From NCBI GenBank assembly GCA_003439945.1, contig QVRM01000305.1, positions 257,001-321,000 of the forward strand: a stretch of 64,000 bases of DNA, given 5' to 3'. Shown in pieces: positions 1 through 13,300 of this stretch (positions are counted from its first letter, which is position 1; every line of letters starts with the position of its first letter). The notes beneath the pieces are model-generated. The model was given only the letters and a program-made list of their open reading frames with translations. It had not been told where the DNA came from and did not search any database. The position numbers and the translations under genes were made by a program. This DNA is from Dermanyssus gallinae. Lineage: Eukaryota; Arthropoda; Arachnida; Mesostigmata; Dermanyssidae.

Positions 1-549
1 AAATAGTAGACCCCTCATTGCTGTATGAGAAAGTGCTCGACGACGAAAGAACTCGACGGTCAGCGTACGCCCGGCTATTTTCAGTTATTTTTATTTCCCA
101 TTTCCCGTTATTTTTCTCTCCTATTTTCCAATTTTTTTCTTTTTCTATTTTCCATTATTTTTCGTTTTTATTTTTCATTATTTGTTTTTTCTATTTTCGA
201 TTTTTTTTTCGTTCTTAGGTTTTGGAAATGCTTGGCGCGTCCACATGCATTATTGGGTCGCCCCCACACCCCAGGCTCGGCACGGCCTCGACATCTTTTG
301 GTTGGTAGATTCTTCAACATAGCCACAGATCTATGCCACGAAATTGTGTACCGAGCGGCAAGCGGAAGTGTTTGAATCTGCGAGTTTTCCGTTACTATAT
401 CTTCATGGCAATGTTTATGGGTATACTATCTTTTTACGGCCTCAGCCTCCGTAGCTGCCAGCCAGAGTCGCGGTGAGGTCATTGCAGCGGCACGCAAACA
501 GCCTTAGTAGATATCAAAGCTTGCTTGTCAAGCAGATCCAACGGTTGTG

Positions 550-582
<33 letters not shown>

Positions 583-1171
583 TTTTTCTCTAATGTAAGA
601 ACACCCGTTTTTCCATGACCGTTGCCTCGTAAACGTGCTCGCATTATCTCGTTTGTCACAATCACTGTGTGTTAATAGTTAAGGTCATCATGTTATACTA
701 CACAGAGCCAGCCCATGACAAAGTCAGACCAGCTACCGTCTAGGCTACCGATTCGTTTTCATCGATAAAAAATATCGGCGTCAGCTTTCTGCCGCCAGCC
801 AGGCACAGAGACACTCATTTGGTCGAATACCAGACGACAACTGTTGACAGATGCCGCAGCACGCAACTAGGCTCTAGACGATAGCCCGCAATATTGGTAA
901 TACCAGTGGCAATAACGCAAGAATCGAACGCAGGAATGATATAGGCGTCGCCCGAAGTCAAATCGGTTAAAGACGTGTGGTGGTGCCCCCCCCTGCAGAC
1001 GGTGGAGGAGGAAGCGCCTCAGTCGGACTTGGTGTGACTGCCTGCTTGATTTAGGTTCATCCGTACGCTAATCGACGTAAGTGGATATATAGATATACAC
1101 ATATGTGTTGAGCTGGGAATTCGCAACCAGCTGATGATAGCGCCGCCGACACAGGACCAAGAGCGGCCAAG
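1..1171. other. Upstream region with no recognisable gene
   Basis: No coding signal stands out. There is a T-rich tract at about 80-220 and a CT dinucleotide run at about 548-579. The region lies 5' of the first candidate ODC-like coding exon and probably includes its promoter and 5' UTR. I could not point to a convincing TATA box or initiator. The short open frames in the T-rich tract are low-complexity artefacts. Confidence 0.5.
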
Positions 1172-2343
1172 ATGACCCGGAGTACACAGACGAAGGTGAG
1201 GAAACTTAGTTCCGTTCGATTAGCCTCTATTAGCGAATCGACTTAGCAGACTGTAGCTTGATGTGTAGAGCTGCTGTCAAGAGCGTCAATAGTGTACTGT
1301 AGTAGTAAAGACTTCACTGCTATGGCGGTGCCTTTGTTGTTAATAAACGGGGGTGCAAGGTAAAGTAACCCACGGACCGCAACGGAGACCACCACGCTAA
1401 ATGCTACTCACCAACAGCCGCCAACGTTTCCATTGCATATGCATCCTAAGAGGTGTTTATCGGCTAGGCTGAGAGTAGCCTCGTTTAAATAGGGTAGAAC
1501 CTCGGCTAGAGCAGAGCCCCCTAATGTCACCCGTTTATGTGAGGCCCAACAAAATACTCTAGTTAATGCATGTCAGTTAATCCGTTTGATTACACTATTT
1601 GTTGCACGACGGCCGGCTGTATATGAACATGTGAAAGTAATGGGAGCGTTCCGCAAGCTTACAATGCTACAGTACCAAATCTTATGCTAGTAGGTTGGGT
1701 TGCGGGCGCATCGGATATTTAAACATAACACAACATTAAATCACCTTCATTATCGTCCAAAAGCTCGTGTGAGCTAGAATTATCACAGTCAAATGCGTAT
1801 TGTCTTCAGCACACGTACTCCTGAAATGAAAACGTAACTGATCGCCAAATAGGCGTCAACTGTTTGAATTTGCATGCGCCTATTTAGCGACTCGCTAAGT
1901 AAACAATCAGTTTATGAATTCCTAACAAGCCATCATTTTTCGAGTGAGTGATCGCTAGCTCCTTATGTTATTAGAGCGTATATCCAAAAAGTGTTCTAGA
2001 AATTCGCTTTCGCTTAGTGGACGTAGAGCAGATGGGTAAAAAGTGAGTTAATACTAGGAACAACATCAGCTAACACGCGTCAGGACACCTGAACCGCAGG
2101 CGCCTTAGGAACGTGTCTTGGACGCCTTTCACTAGCGTTCTGTATTTGGTCAAATGAAGCTCCCAAACTGGAGATCAATATGTAAGTTTGGGAAGATCAC
2201 GATATTCATAAAGGGGAATGTACTCAGCAGTTGTTTGTATCCGCCAAGGGGCTTTAAAGGTCATGCTGCGAGTCTCATCTTATTAACAATCCTACGTTCT
2301 CATCAATGATTGAAACGATTGCAGTTTTTTGCTTGACATTTGG

Positions 2344-2407
<64 letters not shown>

Positions 2408-5400
2408 CTAACTATTTGCCAAACGCTCCCACGCAAATATCGTTTAGACAAAACGTGACCGCTACACGTTATCGTACCAATAGAACATGTAGGACGCCCA
2501 AATTAATTGATGAGTAGAACGTCTGAGCCTTTAAAGGCCGTCTTTTATTAATTGAGCCCTTACTAGTGGCATCATCATCACCATATATATATATATATAT
2601 ATTTGAAAAATGACACGCACACCTTTATATAGGAACATTTGTATCTAAAATTGACAGCTGCGTAGTCGGCAATGCACACACACCTATTCGTCTAATTTGA
2701 CCTAACACAATTTCTCGTCCCTATTTTTAGAAAATTTGGCTCAAAACCCCAAGCCGTACGTTCGGCATCTCCTTAGGCGCATGTGCGTTTGCGCCTCGCG
2801 TCTTATTATTAAGGAATATTGTAGTTAATAAAGCGTCTAATGGGAGCCGAGGGTGCGGATGGGGGGGGGGAGGGGTTTGCACTACTGCACGTAAGGCAGA
2901 GTATTCTTATAAACCTAGCCTAAATATTAGTAATATTACTGCGACAATCGTGTTTTATATTTAGTATGATTTTTCTTTCGGTTTTGTTTAATATGAATTG
3001 TCGTTCTTGTTAATATAATTTTATCGCTAAAGTCGAACGGTGAAGGAAGGTCTAGCTCTAAAGGCTAGACCTTCATCCACTGATCGGGCATACTCTGTTC
3101 ACCAGCTCAGCCCATGGCGCCCACAATGGAAGCCGAGTACAGACAACGTCAGAGGAGAAGGCAGTGTTAGTTAGATCACGATGAGGAATCAATCAGTGAT
3201 GCCCTCTTACTCAGTGGGTCTTACGATCGGCTCCAATGCGATAGGTATGAACGATAGGTATCTTATAATTATTATCATCATCATTATTATTATAATTATT
3301 ATTGGACAGTGCACTTGCGAGTCATCGCAACGTTCGACCTAATATAGATAGCCTCGCCGTGATTACATGATGGCGCACACGTGTACAGGTCAAACCTATC
3401 GCGCAATTCGACACATGGCCTGAGAGCTACAGCGACGCGTCGGCTGAGGCCACCATTACGGCGGTAGCGCGCGACATTGCCCGCCAGCGACCCGATGTTG
3501 AGACGCCGTTCTACATCATCAACCTGGACGACATTCGATACAAGCTTCGCCTGTGGAAGGAGCTCCTGCCGAGGATTCGACCGCACTACGGTGAGTCTTC
3601 AGCGCGCAACAGTCTTCAGCGGCAAACTTCGCGAGCGCTCCGGTCTCAGTGAAGTTCGCTTTAACAGCGCGTGTACTCTAGATGGGCGACTTTTTTCATG
3701 AGGCGGGTTTTACCATGTCGTCTCCATATTGTGTTATAACATTCATTTATTAACACCTTTGTTAGGTATATAGTCAAATATTATACATAAAAACACGGTC
3801 ACAGAACCAGCCTGGCCAGTGATTCAACTCTGGGGCACTTCCCCGCATGATATCTCCCACCAGCTTCTCCCACACCTGTTACAGATACATTCTTCTGTCG
3901 GCTCATGGTACCCTTGAGTTTTACAGAGAACATGGTGGAAACCATGCACTGCATAGCGTACTACCACACTTCGGTTGGTGCGATGCAGTCCCTTCCACGC
4001 ATTGTTTGTCATTGCACCCGTACTAAAGAAGTCGGGGTCCACGTCTGACAATCTCACCTCCCACTGACAGATAAAGTCCCTGTAGGCCTGTGTTTCCGGC
4101 AACCGGAACTGGCGTTGCAGGTTCTCTATGAAGAGCGGGGGTACCGGCAAGTAAATAGACCAGACGATTGCGGCATGACGTGTGGAGGCCAAGCACTCGC
4201 TTGAGAAAGGCGGGTTTCACTCGATCAAGCCTCGCGAGCTGGGCCACGCTCAAGTTCTCCCAGATAAGCTGTATGCCGTAGGATGCCGTGGGCGCGATCT
4301 TAAGGTTGAAAAGTTTTAGCGCCGCGTTAAGGGAGAGAAGCGTGGGTTTTTCAATTCCGACGCCTGCTACGAGGGCCTTTCTGACCCTCTCGGCGATGTG
4401 CTCCGTAAATGACGTACCGGAGGTCGGGAGAGAGAGGCCAAGATACGGAAAGTTGTTGACATACTCCAGTGGTGTGGAGTACAACCATAGCTCATCGCTG
4501 GTTGCAAGTCGACCAGCTTTACGGAACTTCATGGCCTTGGTCTTGCCGATGTTGATCTCGAGTCTTACATCCGCCACGTACTGCTCGAGCCTCGCTAGGC
4601 TCTGCTGCACCTCGAATCGGCTTGTTCCATATATCGCGAGATCGTCTGCGTATAGCAGAATGTCTGGGCGGACGGTTTCTCGAGTGCCCACGATGCGTCG
4701 CGGAAGATCGTTGAGCAGGATGGAGAACAGCAGCGGACTTAAGTTGTCCCCCTGCGCGACTCCCGTCGTTTGCACAAAGGGGCACAACTCAGCCACCCCA
4801 TCCTGTATGGTGATCGGGTTTTCCTGCAGGATTGCCCCGATGAGCTAGAAGATGTTGGCAGGCACGCCCGCATTCAGCCAACTTGAAGATAATCTTGTCT
4901 CTGGGAGCTCCATCAAAGGCCGAGCGGAAATCCACAAAGACGGCGTACAAGAATTGCTTGGCGTGCCTAGACTGCATCACTCCCCGAACCCTGGCCAGCA
5001 GAATCTCACACGCAGTCAGTGTGGACCTGCCTGCGCGGAAGCCGTGCTGCTCTTTCGGGATGGCGCCGAGAGCCTCGAGGAAGTGAGACAGGCGGGCGGT
5101 GAGGATGGCAGAGAGCAGCTTGTAGCAGCAGCTCTTTTTGGCGATCCCACGCCACGAGCTGGGCTCTCTGGGGTTGCCCTTTCCCTTCGGGATGACTGCT
5201 AGATGAGCACTCTGCCAGTCGCTGGGGAGGCGACCTTCGCGCAGACTAGCGTTGAAAAGGGCGGTCCAGCAAGGGGCAAGTACCATGGCCTCCTTGAGGT
5301 GCTCATTACGGACTTGGTCGGGACCGGCGGCCTTGTTGAGACGGAGTCGTTGCATGGCGCCAAGCACCTCGGTGAGAGAAAACTCTGCGGCGAGTGAATC

Positions 5401-6116
5401 TCGTAGCAGCATTTGTTTCTCGTCCCAGGCCGCTTCGTAGTGGAGGATGCCGCGCGGGATGGTGTCGGCCGACGCAAACATGCGGCTGAAGTGGGAGATG
5501 AGCGCCGATGAGTTGATAGGGCAGGTGGGATATCCCTGTCGGCGGAGCCACTTGTACGGTTGTCGCTCTGCCTCATCCAACAGCGCGGACTCCTTTTGTT
5601 CCAGGTACTTGGCGCGTTCAGCTTTGTACGTCCGGCAACACCAACTTTTGAGAATGATGAAAAGTGGCCGCATCCTCGGGTAAAGTGCGGCTAGGAGGCG
5701 AGCGCTGAGCTGGGCCTGGTTGGCTGCTTTGCACACACTGTTGAACCATATTGTGTTATTATTACCCATTCTCTGCTGTCACTGCTGCTGCCGCCGCTAA
5801 AAAAATAGTAATACATAGGGTAGTACGAGTATATAGACCAAAATATGCGTGTATTTAAAGTTAATATTTATGTTCACATCCGTGAATAATGTTGTTTAAT
5901 TACGCTGCTATTGTTCTCACTCTGCCATGCCATCATTGTTGTTACGGAGATTCCTCCGTGACTGTAAGGGGTAAAGAATAAAAGATTGGTTAAAACGCAC
6001 TTAGACCCTCCGTTTCTGGGCCATAGGTATATCTCTCTCTCTATATATATATATAGAAAATATTGTGATGATTTATTAATCATTTACAATACGTTTGCAC
6101 ACTCGGCAGTGCTTGC

Positions 6117-6156
<40 letters not shown>

Positions 6157-7281
6157 AGTTATTCGGTTAGCGAGCACTACTCTAATCCGCAGCCCCTGGT
6201 GGATGCGAATGCGTGTTCTTAACTAAGCTCGTACGCTATAGCTATGGTCTGAAGTACTTTTGTGGGTACGTGAAACGTGCCGATGTGTGGGTGCGACGCA
6301 AGCACAAAAAGCCGCCCTCATGCTAAGGAGATTATGCGGTCTGTCTATTGGGATTTACAAGACCGTACCTTACTATGAGCTTCTGCAGAGCTACTATGCG
6401 ACTAACAGAGAAAAGTACTACGTCAAGAAGACGTCCTAGAAAGATACTTTGAAATGTACAATTGTATTCGTCGTATTCTACCATGAGAACGTTCACCTGC
6501 ATACACCTATGGCGATCTTCCACAAGTTGCTAGACGTTGCATGGCATGCTTTACCCCAGCCCACCTCGCAATCCAAGTTTTTTCAGATTTTCATCCTTTC
6601 TTTTCACTTCAGTATTCTCTGGGAAGAGAAAACTCTAAAAGTTCGCATTAAATTTGCTAACCCGGGTTACTCCAATTTAATAGTGCCCCTATTTAGAGGG
6701 GAACAAAAGCTACATCCACGGCTGATATCGAGTGACAGACTACGACGCAGAATCTCTAATGATCTCGAATCTCGCGTCCAAAAGTTTAGACTTTTGCCTA
6801 CATGCTGAATTAACTTCTATGTGAAATGGCCGGGTCTTCCCATTGCCTCGACTGCTAACGAGCAAAATTCGTGCGGATAACTTATTCCTGATAGCTTCTG
6901 CTGCTAATCTATGTAAACGCATGACCTGTCTAGTGCGCATGACCTGCGCCGATCATGGAAGGCGCTAATGAGTCGGGTTCGTGAATAAAATGTATGTACA
7001 AAATAGGATGTTTATGTGTACGTATGATTAAAACAATTTTTGAATTTGTGTAATGAACCCGATAGAAGGTATATGGGTGTATATGTTTGCATGTATAGCT
7101 TTAGAACCAAATGTTAGAAAGGACCATGTTGTCGATATTAAACGAGGTAAGCCCTGTAGAAGGCAAATACTTAGTAGGTATTGAAGAACATATTGATGAT
7201 ATGGATGAATAGGTTATATATATATATACATTGTGATAACAGACAACATGGACAAATAAATTTGCCGGCGGGCTATGTCGG

Positions 7282-7319
<38 letters not shown>

Positions 7320-10300
7320 TGCCGCTCTAAGCGACCCTGATATAAAATGGTGACCTGTGTATTTGAGTGTACATGTCAAGCAAATAAGAAATGTGTATAT
7401 ATATATATATATATTCTGGTAGCGGTGAAGTGCAACATGAACGTCGGTATACTGGGCGTTCTTCGACATCACGGTCTCGGGTTTGATTGTGCAACGCGCA
7501 ACGAAATCGATCTCGTGCTTTCGTTGGGCGGCTCACCAGAGCAGATTGTCTACGCGCACACCGTCAAGTCTCCCTCCTATTTGCGGTTCGCCAGACACCA
7601 CATAATCAGCCGTATGACTTTCGACAATTTCGCCGAACTTGACAAGGTACTACCAGTTCGCAGCTCGCAACACGACAGTAACAACAAACATATCAACACG
7701 AACACTGCTACTTCTTTCTTCTTTCCTTCTGAGATTCACCTTGTTTAACACATCAAAATCATTGTTTTCGCATGAAGATTGGTAAAAAATAATATGGTAG
7801 AGTTGTTTTATATTGTTTTAGTCATCTAACACAGGGTTCCATTAGAATGATCGCTCTTGCGTTTGATATGACAATGGTCGAACTGACAATGGCCGACCTA
7901 GACCAGAAAAGTGCAGTTTATGAAAAATATGGCCAAAGATGCAAATCAATAGGCCAGAAAAGAGAAGGAAGGGGAATGGAAACGAGCAAGAAGCACAACG
8001 CAGGAAATCGCCCGATTAGAATTACGATGATTACCAATTTATTATTTAAATTATTATTATTATTATTATTTAGATTACGAATCCAATCAACAATTTCAGT
8101 AGCGTCATTGTATACAGATACGAAAATGATTAGACGAATCGTTAGTTCAGTGTAAAACTGTGCGTTGTCCGACAGAAGGTGCTCACTTTGTGTATGGACG
8201 ATTCAAAGAGATCTGGTCTTGTCTCTCACTCCAGCGCTTAGCAAAAACCTTTATCCAGAGGCTAGAGGAAAATCTATTCCCATTAAAATATTGTTTTGGT
8301 ATATATGTATATATATATATTTCCCGTGCAAAAGCATTATTCTCTGGCCTCTCCTGACAAGTGCGGTAGCCTAGGTTTGCGTTTATGGTTTCATATCTTG
8401 AAATTGTGACTTGATTACCTTCGATATTGAGAATAAAAACGGTCAACGTATCAACGTCAAAAAATAGGCAATCTCTAAGCAGCGTGTTCACCACCTACGC
8501 TTCCAGATTAAGCAGATCTATCCGGAAGCGGACCTCATTCTTCGACTACGTGTGGTTGATTCGGATATATACAATATTTCCGAGAAGTTCGGCTGTCTCA
8601 ACGAGGAGGTACCTGCTCTTCTTCAGAAAGCAAAACAGCTATCTTTAAAAATCACCGGTTTCAGGTTGGCATTCTAGACTATACGGAACGACATTACAAA
8701 TGATTATGCAGTCACATAAACAGTTAAGGTAGACAAGTACATAGGTGAGATAACAATCCTAAAATATCTATTATCGTAACATATTACACTCAGAACGACA
8801 AACGATACCATGGATATATCAAAATGTAGAATAGTGCATATAACTCCTGAATCAATAGCAATAACTTTAATTAATCGGTTTGTTATGCCAAAACAAGATG
8901 AACCAGAGCAAAGTATGTTTAATTCTATAGTATAAACAAAGCCTCGTAGAAGAAAGAACTACCTTAAGCTATTGGGCAGCGTAGTCTAAATGCGCGACAG
9001 CCGACAACATAGGGAATAGGAGATCAACTTTCTTTGAGTATACGACACCACGAATACTGTGTACCCTTCGCAGCCGCCTTACCCGATTTGGTGAAAAGAG
9101 AGAACACTATATCCGCCGGTGCTATGACCATACCATGACCACGAGAGGTTTTGTAGACAAACATGGCCACTCTGAGCACGTCTATCCTTGAGACTAGTAG
9201 AAGGTTATGAGTAGCAAGGGGGGGGACTAGTTGGCTCGCTATTGCATTATTTTAAATTATGAGCCTGGCACTCTCCGTAGGACTCATAAGGCTCCCCAGG
9301 CTTTGCATAACAGGATGACATAACAAGGAGAAACAAGGTTTTTTGATACGCAATAAGTAGTGCCTCAACAACCGGTACCCCTACTTGCTTCAGCTAACAT
9401 CGTGATATGCTGCAATACCAGCATTGGCATCATGGCGTCACATGATCCATTTAAGAAAGTCAGAATGAATCCTCACGCGGCGTCTGATTAGGTCACCTTA
9501 CCGTATGAAAATGATCTTACTTGAAATCTATCTGGCAATTTAAGTAGATTATTAATGGGTCGAAAGAGCAACATCTTGCTATTACTATTAATAGCAGTCG
9601 GTTCAAATATATTGAAGATTTCAACAATCATCTCAACGAAAGCGATTTGCGTGCCTATACCACTTGTAATGCAAACTGGATCGACCCGAAATAGGATTGT
9701 TGTATTATCAGCAAGAGTTACCACCCTTTCCAGGTTGTCAAGTTTGAATCTCGGAAGCATAAAATTCAATAATATAATAGACGCAAGAGGGAACCTGCGG
9801 AACTCCAAGTCAGTTAGCTGCAAGCAAATTCGAAAAGTTCAGCCATAAAAAGCTTGGATCAACTAATCGTGAAGGACGTTCAAGCTAGGTGGGTCAACAG
9901 TAATTGGGTAAAGAACAGAGGGTTAAGACAAGATACAAAAGCGATGCCAAAAAGGACGCTTAAACTAGTTTGATCATTTTGCGCCGCCGAATCAATCACA
10001 TGCTGCCACAAAAATCCGTCAACCGGTTCCTACGAAAGCCGAACAGAGCCGGTGAGAGGAGGTTGATGCACTCTAAATAATAAACTAGACTCAGCAACAC
10101 CAGCCTTTCGAAGAGTTTCGACTACCGAAATAGACCGGTAGCTAGAGGCAAGAGATCGGTCGCCTCTAACAGTATGTAATGGGACTACTCAAGCGTCAAA
10201 CGGTTATGATACCTGTAGGAGAATTTGTTCGCAGTGTGTCTTAGTCAACGAAGTTCCTAAAGAAATCGAGCGAGTGGAGAGCTACAAGTTAATCAAGCCA

Positions 10301-13300
10301 AGGAGCTATCCTAGAGATTAGAGCTTAATTAACATAGCCCGAGACGTCTCAAGCTCTGAGCCCGCATCCAAGGCATCGTATACGTCGACCCGGAAGTTCT
10401 GCTAGACAGACGCGATTTAGCAAAAAACAATAATTTGATCAAATTAATAATAATAATAATATAATAATAATAATAATAATAGTATGCTCACATAATACCA
10501 CTAACGGATCACAACGGCTATCCTGACAGACAAATCCGATACGAGTTGGCTATCCCTAAATGAGATAGCAATCGGATAATGAAACAAAGTCTAGCTAATA
10601 CAGCTACCCTAATCAAAACAACGGGCAATACACTGTCAGCAGCTATGTGAACAATGCAGGCCAATGAACTAAGACTAAAAGTGACCTCGTTAGCCGTGTG
10701 CCCCTCGCCACAAAGACGGATTGGCAGTTCGCCGGAAAAAGGATTAGTCAAGACATTAATGTTAGAGTCCCCCAAAAATAGTCATGGCAAACTGCTGTTC
10801 CGCGGCAAGAGATTATCCTATTAGGCAACTCTCGGCAAATACTACTACGATAGATATGTATGCGATACATATACGGGTAGTTTTATGCTTTTTGTTAGGG
10901 CTCTGTGTATGTCGACCGACCGAGGTTTACTTTTGCAGACATCCGTTTCATGTTAGGGATATTTAAAAACGACGTGCCAGTTTGCACTTGCACAACTGTA
11001 AAGCTTAACGTATAGCACATTTCAAGGTACTCCATGACCGAAGGCACAAACCTTTATTTCACACAAATAGATTAAATGAATCAGATTGTCAAGTTTGCAA
11101 CAATTGCGATAGTGTAACGTAACATGGCACGTAGAATATCTACCTATCCTCTCGTGTCCTTTTGTGTCGTTGCTTTTATCTGGCTTGCAGCACCGAAGAA
11201 ACCGGATCGTTCCCACTGCCAAAGCTATTGACACGAATTAAGGCTGCTGCCGAGATCTGCATATTTACGATTCTCTGGCTTTGCTTCCCATTGTGGATTG
11301 ACTGAACTATAACTTAGATGTAGGACAATGTAGAATCTGCGATAAGCGATGGATGTGCGACCAGAGGGAATGATTACACCGTCAGACTTTTCGTCGTTAT
11401 CTGGTCCGAGGTCTCGAAGTTCCACTTTTCGGTTTTCAGACGGCTTGCTTCTTTAATTTTGTTTATATGTCTTAGAAATCCGCCAGAGTTTCTTAGACAG
11501 CTAGATGATGCACGCCCTTAGCCTAGACTGAATTTCCACATGTCTCACTCGCAAAACATGTGTGTACTTTAGCGACAGCTATGTAAAACATCTCTTTGTC
11601 AAGGTCGCTTTTTAGTAAGTATACAGGGCCGTGGACTCTGCTAATCTACAAGCCGTCGGCTTTTGCCCTCAGAGGGCCCCCTTCGCGGGGCATACTTAGT
11701 TGTCAAGTTGAACAAAACTCGGTCTGCCATTTTCTGCCACTTAACTCAGGTGGGCTGCACTAATTAGGCCTGTCGCTTAATCTAAACCACGAGAAACAGG
11801 CAGAGAAAAGGGCATGAAAGGCGACCATACACATGACCGTCTTTTGTGCCCTTCTCTCGCTTTAGAGTGCAGTAGAGCGCCTGCGTCTTTTAGTGGGCGA
11901 CTATGCAGCGCAGCCTCTTCCAGCGTCATCCCGTCTACATAGGCCACGTCCTCCAAACCTCTCTAAGGGAATCTCCTGGATGGACCCTGTCGTATACGAT
12001 TTTCCAGCACACTGGACCTCGTATAGGACACTGCGGAACCCCGACTTGAATATGTGTTTTAGGTAGAAGGCTACCAGTCCGCGAAGATATGGCAAGATGT
12101 AATTTCGTTCGAGTGCCTTCATAATATCTATTTAATTTGCCGAGTTGATAATATTTCGTACGTCAAGGAGAATCAATAGAACGAAGCCCCTTATCCTGCA
12201 GGACCATGTGCGCTCTTTCCTGACCCATCGCCGAACCTTGCCCAGGAGAATCTAAGGGAGACCTTTTCTAACGGAAGTCGAACTAGGCGTCTGGCAGAGC
12301 GCCCAGGATCTTCTCGTTCAGTCTGCTAACTATGCCGTCCTGATAAGCTTCCTTATGGTATCTAGCAAGCATATGGGCCGTTATGTTATATTAGTTCCGG
12401 TCAGGAACCACATTTCCCTCATAAGCGTCTCATGTAATTTCTTTACCAGCTACTAACCGCCGCCATTTACGAGCAGACATCCTGACCACCTCAAGAGCCA
12501 ACCGGCCGGGCCTGTGGTCTAGCCAAAAGTGAGCATCTGTCTGGTCGAATCGATCTTGTTCAGCGCCGGCTTGCAATGTCTTTTAGCCAAACGTGAAACT
12601 CCTTCGATGACCTTCTTCTCAGGAAAGAGGTGGTCCGGAAAGAGGTGAGTAACTCACCTCTTTCCGGACCTGGATCGGGGTAGCCTCGATGGGGGTGTCT
12701 TTTAATCACGCTGATAACAACCTGATAGGAAAGGTCTGATGGAGGCTGCCTTTACGGAGTCTATGAGCTCCTTCCAGACCCCTTTATGCGTTTTGCCAGC
12801 TATGCACCTTCTTGTTAACTTTGACAGTAAATGCATTTCTTCCTGGCATACGCTACCCCTTGGCTCCACCAGTACTTGGCGGCCGGCGGACCGTACCGCA
12901 CGCTGCCGCCACTTGTGTTGATAAATTGTGTTCATTCGGTATTTCCCCCCCCTCGCTTGCGGTCTGTCAAACGGAATACGGCAACTGCATACTGCTCTCT
13001 TACCCAGTTCTATCCTGGAGAAACCGCTGCCCCTACCTGCTCGGTCTTTTGGCACCGTCCGGTCAGCTCCCATACACTACATCGACGTCGCCGCTGCCGA
13101 AGCCATGAAGGCCCGACAGCCTGCTTTGTCCTGGCGCAAACCACGTTACGCCCCGACAGTAAACAAAGACCAAATCTGCCGTACTACTGCTTCTTCAAGC
13201 ATATAATGTCGTCCTGCAACGGTTTAGGTTCAGCTGTAGAACTTTAAACATCAGTGGAACGTTTAGTTACGTGTTGCTACAGCCCAGTTACCGCTCTCGT

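Noticed and set aside
18..375. Overlapping Phe-rich open frames on +
   Set aside because: They come from a T-rich low-complexity tract and show no domain.
6449..6808. 119-codon open frame on +
   Set aside because: No recognisable motif, no splice context and no codon pattern like the true exons.
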